Shown: positions 3,857 through 7,513 of the stretch, piece by piece
Position numbering within the stretch: the stretch's first letter is position 1
Layout: every line of letters starts with the position of its first letter
Assembly: GCA_017446355.1 (NCBI GenBank)
Contig: JAFSQZ010000106.1
Span: forward strand, 1 to 7,513
Direction of reading: 5' to 3'
Origin: Neisseriaceae bacterium
Lineage (GTDB): Bacteria; Pseudomonadota; Gammaproteobacteria; Burkholderiales; Neisseriaceae
Length of the DNA: 7,513 bases
Notes under the pieces: generated by a model
The model's input: the letters and a program-made list of their open reading frames with translations, nothing else
Told to the model about the DNA's origin: nothing
Database searches by the model: none
Program-made: the position numbers and the translations under genes

Positions 3857-6073
3857 TCAACCCAAACTATTCCAGTATTTTTGTTGAATATCCAAAATAC
3901 TTAAATTATTGATTTGATTTTTTCGTTTCAAATCCAACATTAACGCCACAATATCTCTTGCTTCTTTATATTCTGTTTCAGGCATTTTGACTTCTTTATC
4001 TTTTTGCAATCGTTCTAAAATAGAACGCAAACCTTTCCAAAAACGATAATTCGGATTTTTGTATTTCACCATAAAACCATTGGCATCTTCAAACACAAAA
4101 CCTTCGTGCCAGTCTTGGCTATTGGGTTTAATGCTTTTATCTTGCATTTTTTTGAATTGCCACAATTCGTCCCAAGAATAAAATGTTTGCGTGCGTTCTT
4201 TACACGCCAAACCAAATTGTTGTGCAATTTCCGTTAATTGAGTGTATGGAAATTTAGTAAATGTAAAATCATTTTTCACTATATCCAGTAGATATAAATG
4301 ATTTTCAGCATATTGCACAATGTGTGGGTCATTTACAATATCCACACATTCAAACACAAAAGTAACATTTTCCGCTTGGCAAAATGACAATATTTTCTGT
4401 TTCGTATCATCGGGCAAACGATTTAAGGCAGCCTGAATATAACCTACATATTCACCATTGATGGTTGATTTACTGCATACCAACAGTTCGCCATTAAAAT
4501 GCGACACCATTGCCAAAAATCCATTTTCCTTTTTATACGCCACCACAGGAAATTGTAAATTTTTTTCTAATGTTCTATCACGCGTTTGCGGCATTTCGTC
4601 CCAGTTAAAAAATTTATTATAACTGCGACAAATAACTTTATCGTTATGTACAAATAAACCGCGTGCGGTACAGGTTAATTCATTCCACTCATTTTTATAA
4701 AAAGCGGTGCGAGTGAAGTTATAAGAAACAATTCCGTTATCAAAACATTTTTTTTGAATTAACTTGCTTTCATTTAATTGCTGTAAAAATGCGTTTTCTG
4801 TTTTGGGTAAAGCATTATTTTGCGAATGCTCTGGCAGGGTTTCTTTAATGCGTGGCAGATTTTTATCGTAAATCGGATTGGGGTATTGTTTTACGGTTTC
4901 ACACGCTACACCATTATTTTGGGTTATTTCCAAAACACGCAAATCGTCCCCAAATTCAATTTCACTGCATAAGTTATAACAACGCTCTCTTGCTTGGGCA
5001 GGAACATTATCAATATTGCGATGACCGTGAATTAACACCGCATTGTCAGGCGTATTCTTTTCCCAAGCCGAATATAAATCTTCGGTATCTTCATAACCGC
5101 CCACACCGTGAATATATTGAAAACTATTCACAAACAAATGGGGTAACCGTCCAATACCACCATGAGAAATAAAATATTGTTTATCGCCAAAAGCAATATA
5201 CGCCATTTGCCCTAATGCACGACAAAACATTCTTAAATCTTTTTTGGAAAAACTTTCCAGCTGTGGTGCGGTTTTTTCACGGAATGTGCGACTTTTAATC
5301 TTGTCCATTGATTGCACGGTATCTTCGGCATACAAACGCAGCCAACGCTCGTGATTTCCCTCTAAACACAAAACATTTTTTTTATCGTAAATAGAAAGCA
5401 AAAGTTCAAATGTTTCAGTATGTTGTATGCCTCTATCCACATAATCACCACAGAAGATATAAGCCGTATTTTCTGAAAAAGGATTTTCAGTAAAATAAGT
5501 ATTCAAAGGCGTAAAACAACCGTGAATATCACCAAAAACGACTACTTTTTCATAATGATTAAAATCAAAAATCAAGGATTGATGAATATGAGCAATGGCT
5601 TCATCAGGCGTTAATGTTGGATAAACTTCGGCATTTTGTGCATTGGTTTCCAATACGCGGTGCATTTTTAATATCACTTCTTCTGGCACGCGTTTATATT
5701 CTTCACGATTTTGATTGCGTTCTAATGCGGTTTCTAATGGAATATCGGTAAAATCCACAATAAACGGACGATAACGATATTCGTTAATCAGTTTTTTATA
5801 CGAACGCAAGGAAGATTCACGATAATGCGTGGCATCAATAATAATAAATTCACCCCTTGCCATTCTTTCTTCTAATAATGCTAATAATTGATGCCATACT
5901 CTTTTATCGTGATTTTGGGAAATGGTGAATTGACCTTGATTATCCAAAATCGGAGCGGCAAACAATAAACGCAATTCATCAGCACAAATGGTATAAGGGG
6001 TTAATTGGTTTTGTTGTAACCAGAAACTTTTACCGCAGCCTGGAATGCCGCGTAAGAAAAAAATAGTACGCAT
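3857..6073 (-). CDS. Three-domain RNA repair protein: polynucleotide kinase, metallophosphoesterase and RNA ligase
   Basis: This 738-residue soluble protein should heal and seal broken RNA in one chain. The 5'-OH kinase (about 1-165) has the P-loop GIPGCGKS (9-16), a DATH motif (80-83) and a lid-like region with R119, R123 and RVPE (128-131). The binuclear metallophosphoesterase (about 176-385), which would remove 3' or 2',3' phosphates, has GDIHG (181-185), GDYVDRG (209-215), GNHE (239-242), H304 and GHR (350-352). After a linker comes the ligase (about 440-738): ARGL (470-473), YNKFFNWDE (485-493), motif I KENG with candidate AMP-accepting K515, FVFE (572-575), motif IV EGFVF (657-661) and motif V VKYK (669-672). 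Classical bacterial Pnkp has the same domain order and about 870 residues, but a different motif I; these ligase motifs resemble T4 Rnl1 and fungal Trl1. The gene is AT-rich and carries two A8 runs and a T7 near its start. No Hen1 gene is in view. Confidence 0.85.
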   Translation of the reverse strand: MRTIFFLRGIPGCGKSFWLQQNQLTPYTICADELRLLFAAPILDNQGQFTISQNHDKRVWHQLLALLEERMARGEFIIIDATHYRESSLRSYKKLINEYRYRPFIVDFTDIPLETALERNQNREEYKRVPEEVILKMHRVLETNAQNAEVYPTLTPDEAIAHIHQSLIFDFNHYEKVVVFGDIHGCFTPLNTYFTENPFSENTAYIFCGDYVDRGIQHTETFELLLSIYDKKNVLCLEGNHERWLRLYAEDTVQSMDKIKSRTFREKTAPQLESFSKKDLRMFCRALGQMAYIAFGDKQYFISHGGIGRLPHLFVNSFQYIHGVGGYEDTEDLYSAWEKNTPDNAVLIHGHRNIDNVPAQARERCYNLCSEIEFGDDLRVLEITQNNGVACETVKQYPNPIYDKNLPRIKETLPEHSQNNALPKTENAFLQQLNESKLIQKKCFDNGIVSYNFTRTAFYKNEWNELTCTARGLFVHNDKVICRSYNKFFNWDEMPQTRDRTLEKNLQFPVVAYKKENGFLAMVSHFNGELLVCSKSTINGEYVGYIQAALNRLPDDTKQKILSFCQAENVTFVFECVDIVNDPHIVQYAENHLYLLDIVKNDFTFTKFPYTQLTEIAQQFGLACKERTQTFYSWDELWQFKKMQDKSIKPNSQDWHEGFVFEDANGFMVKYKNPNYRFWKGLRSILERLQKDKEVKMPETEYKEARDIVALMLDLKRKNQINNLSILDIQQKYWNSLG
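4426..4437 (+). repeat. AG-kingDUS word inside the RNA-repair gene
   Basis: AGGCAGCCTGAA on the plus strand is a full 12 of 12 match to the kingDUS dialect. The other half is broken (TTAAGG instead of TTCAGG), so on the simDUS reading it scores 11 of 12. It is the only DUS inside this 2.2-kb gene and encodes Ile-Gln-Ala-Ala-Leu at 546-550 of the ligase domain. Confidence 0.8.
4741..4755 (-). repeat. 15-nt repeat with A8 tract, copy 1 (phosphatase-ligase boundary)
   Basis: CAAAACATTTTTTTT on the plus strand; the coding strand reads A8 then TGTTTTG, over codons CAA AAA AAA TGT (Gln440 to Cys443). An identical 15-mer lies at 5369-5383 in the same gene. Gain of one A gives a stop within three codons (AAA ATG TTT TGA). 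Loss of one A gives a stop about 25 codons on. Either product would keep kinase and phosphatase and lose the ligase. Confidence 0.85.
5369..5383 (-). repeat. 15-nt repeat with A8 tract, copy 2 (within phosphatase domain)
   Basis: The same CAAAACATTTTTTTT as at 4741-4755, in the same orientation. On the coding strand the A8 spans codons GAT AAA AAA AAT (Asp230 to Asn233), between the GDYVDRG and GNHE motifs. Loss of one A leads to a TAG five codons after the tract (GTT TAG), removing most of the phosphatase and all of the ligase. Confidence 0.85.
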
Positions 6074-6137
6074 AAAATATTCTCATTAAATGATTAAAAA
6101 CTTTTTCAGTTTTCAAACAAACCTTTTAAAAACACCT

Positions 6138-6152
6138 TTCAGGCAGCCTGAA
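6138..6152 (-). repeat. Extended DUS between dinG and the RNA-repair gene, possible dinG terminator
   Basis: The 17-bp palindrome TTTCAGGCAGCCTGAAA lies 9 nt past the dinG stop codon and about 64 nt before the repair-gene ATG. On the dinG transcript it forms a stem of 7 bp (8 with a G-U pair) with a CUG loop, followed four bases later by TTTTT. That makes it the most terminator-like DUS in the window. The rest of the 89-nt gap is AT-rich and has no clear promoter; a small AAAACT/AGTTTT inverted repeat is at 6097-6113. Confidence 0.85.
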
Positions 6153-6162
6153 AACCTTTTTT

Positions 6163-7513
6163 CTACCCTATTCTTTTAAACGGTGGCAAACAAGCCAATA
6201 ATTGTTGTCCGTAGCGTTGTGTTTTTAGGCGCGTGTCTAAAATGGTAACACGACCATAATCTTGCTCGGTACGAATCAAACGCCCAACGGCTTGCACCAA
6301 TTTTATGGACGCTTCTGGAACAGTGATTTCCATAAATGGATTACCACCACATTGACTGATCCAGCGACTTTTGGTTTTTTCTATGGGGTCATCAGGCATA
6401 GAAAACGGTATCTTGGCAATAATCACGTGTACACACGCCAAACCTGGTAAATCCAAACCTTCTGCAAAACTGTCTAAACCAAAAATAATACTGGCTTTGC
6501 CCTTTTGTAAAGCTTGGTGATGTTTGGCTAATAATTGCGTTTTGGATTGTTCACCTTGAATCAGCAATAATGGTAAATAATTTTCAGGCAGCCTTAATGC
6601 AACTTCTTGCATTTGTTTACGCGATGAAAATAAAACCAATGTACCAATCGCTTCTTGGTCGCTAATCAATTTGGGTAACCATTCTACAATTTCATTGGTG
6701 TGTGCCACCGCATCTTTCGGACTGGCGGATAATGGTGGCAAATACAATTCACCTTGATGCGCAAAATCAAATGGACTTTTTAATGCCAACGTTGTGGTTT
6801 CAGGCAGCCACGAAAGTCCTGTTTGTTGCAACAATAATTGAAAACTGCCCAAACTTTGTAAAGTTGCCGATGTTAATACTGCACCAGCTGCACGCCGCCA
6901 CAAACCGCTTGCCAACATTGTTGCACCACTAATGGGGCTGGCGTGAAAACCCCAATCGTTTTTATCGCGTATATAGCTTATCCATTTAGCAAGTGGCGGA
7001 TCTTTTTCATCTTTGATTTCAGTAATCATCAATGCCCACACCGCTGCAATTTGTTCCACTCTTGCCACGAATACACCAAATTCACTGTTTAAAAAATCAA
7101 TTCGCGCACTGTCTTGTTCTTTGTCGCGTCGTGCTGCTGCTAGCGCATCATTCAAATCGTAAACTTGTTTTAATAAACTTTGTGCGCAAACGTGTGTATT
7201 ATTGACCAAGCCACTTAAATCTTCGGGAATTTTACCATCTTGCCACAACCAAACAGCATAATGACCATTTTCTTCTTCATCAAAATCTGCGCAATCTTGT
7301 AGCTGAAACTGCCATTCATTAAAACATTCCAATAATGCACCAGCCGCTTCATCGGCTAAATTAACCGTTTCCAATTTATCTAATACAGTAAGTAATTTTG
7401 CGGTTTGTGTGGGCAATTTTTCCAATGTCCACACCGCTTGCAAATAAGAATGCTCCGCAGCAAAATGGCTCAATGCTTTTTTGGATAAATGATGCGCTTC
7501 ATCAATACAATAA
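6163..7513 (-). CDS. dinG: ATP-dependent DNA helicase DinG, C-terminal part (cut by right edge)
   Basis: DinG is a 5'-3' superfamily 2 helicase of the XPD type with an iron-sulfur cluster; it unwinds damaged forks, D-loops and R-loops. The visible 449 codons begin just before the Walker B box DEAH (fragment residues 4-7, about 7503-7492). Then come a long helical arch-like region, motif III SAT (215-217), LFSSRKQM (motif IV), the FAEGLDLPG of motif V and QAVGRLIR (407-414, motif VI with the arginine finger). The N-terminal Walker A and the cluster cysteines should lie beyond the right edge. The frame is open to the edge; an internal TTG at 7473 is a Leu codon, not the start. Two DUS cores lie inside. 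The strand is shared with the RNA-repair gene, which starts 89 nt downstream. The family is clear; truncation is due only to the window. Confidence 0.93.
   Translation of the reverse strand, partial: YCIDEAHHLSKKALSHFAAEHSYLQAVWTLEKLPTQTAKLLTVLDKLETVNLADEAAGALLECFNEWQFQLQDCADFDEEENGHYAVWLWQDGKIPEDLSGLVNNTHVCAQSLLKQVYDLNDALAAARRDKEQDSARIDFLNSEFGVFVARVEQIAAVWALMITEIKDEKDPPLAKWISYIRDKNDWGFHASPISGATMLASGLWRRAAGAVLTSATLQSLGSFQLLLQQTGLSWLPETTTLALKSPFDFAHQGELYLPPLSASPKDAVAHTNEIVEWLPKLISDQEAIGTLVLFSSRKQMQEVALRLPENYLPLLLIQGEQSKTQLLAKHHQALQKGKASIIFGLDSFAEGLDLPGLACVHVIIAKIPFSMPDDPIEKTKSRWISQCGGNPFMEITVPEASIKLVQAVGRLIRTEQDYGRVTILDTRLKTQRYGQQLLACLPPFKRIG
6583..6594 (-). repeat. AG-simDUS word inside dinG
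   Basis: The plus strand has TTCAGGCAGCCT, so the coding strand carries AGGCTGCCTGAA, a perfect 12 of 12 simDUS. The far half is broken (TTAA instead of TGAA). It encodes Arg-Leu-Pro-Glu. Confidence 0.85.
6799..6810 (-). repeat. DUS-like core inside dinG (one mismatch)
   Basis: The plus strand has TTCAGGCAGCCA, giving GGCTGCCTGAA on the coding strand, 11 of 12 to simDUS. It encodes Leu-Pro-Glu. Confidence 0.75.

Noticed and set aside
4852..5172. 106-codon plus-strand open frame
   Set aside because: It lies wholly antisense to the phosphatase domain of the repair gene, whose motifs are intact; composition is that of a shadow frame.
3857..7513. Complete Pnkp/Hen1 RNA repair operon
   Set aside because: Neither neighbour of the repair gene is a methyltransferase of the Hen1 kind; dinG and upp are clear. 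Hen1 could only be outside the window.

Overview
The window most likely comes from a Neisseriaceae bacterium (Betaproteobacteria). Two things point there. Copies of a DNA uptake sequence with the core GCTGCCTGAA occur throughout, and the Rho protein reads as neisserial. The repeat matches the dialect I remember as AG-simDUS (AGGCTGCCTGAA), known from Simonsiella muelleri. In its extended form it also contains the AG-kingDUS word (AGGCAGCCTGAA) on the other strand. A Simonsiella-like or Kingella-like, fairly AT-rich oral species is therefore the best guess; the genus is inference.

Layout. (1) 1-372, minus strand: the N-terminal 124 codons of mpl (murein peptide ligase), cut by the left edge. 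(2) 534-1376, minus: rlmJ (23S rRNA m6A2030 methyltransferase). (3) A divergent intergenic region of 229 nt holding a near-consensus sigma-70 promoter and a leader of about 110 nt for (4) 1606-2940, plus: rho, with an unusual Asn-rich, basic C-terminal tail. (5) A convergent gap of about 100 nt with a strong bidirectional hairpin terminator. (6) 3044-3676, minus: upp (uracil phosphoribosyltransferase). (7) 3689-3853, minus: an open frame of 54 codons of unknown status, just ahead of upp. (8) 3857-6073, minus: a 738-residue three-domain RNA end-healing and sealing protein (kinase, metallophosphoesterase, RNA ligase). (9) 6163-7513, minus: the C-terminal 449 codons of dinG, cut by the right edge.

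Most genes are core housekeeping: peptidoglycan recycling, rRNA modification, transcription termination, pyrimidine salvage and a DNA-repair helicase. The accessory item is the RNA-repair gene. It is visibly more AT-rich than its neighbours, sits between dinG and upp, and is bracketed by two identical 17-bp DUS palindromes. It carries all three activities needed to repair cleaved RNA such as anticodon-nicked tRNA, but has no Hen1 methyltransferase or toxin partner in view. Its ligase motifs look like the T4 Rnl1/fungal Trl1 type rather than the ligase of the classical bacterial Pnkp of Clostridium thermocellum. dinG, the repair gene and upp run the same way and could be partly co-transcribed, ending at the hairpin at 3013-3038. 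No tRNA, rRNA, CRISPR array, insertion sequence or Correia element was seen.
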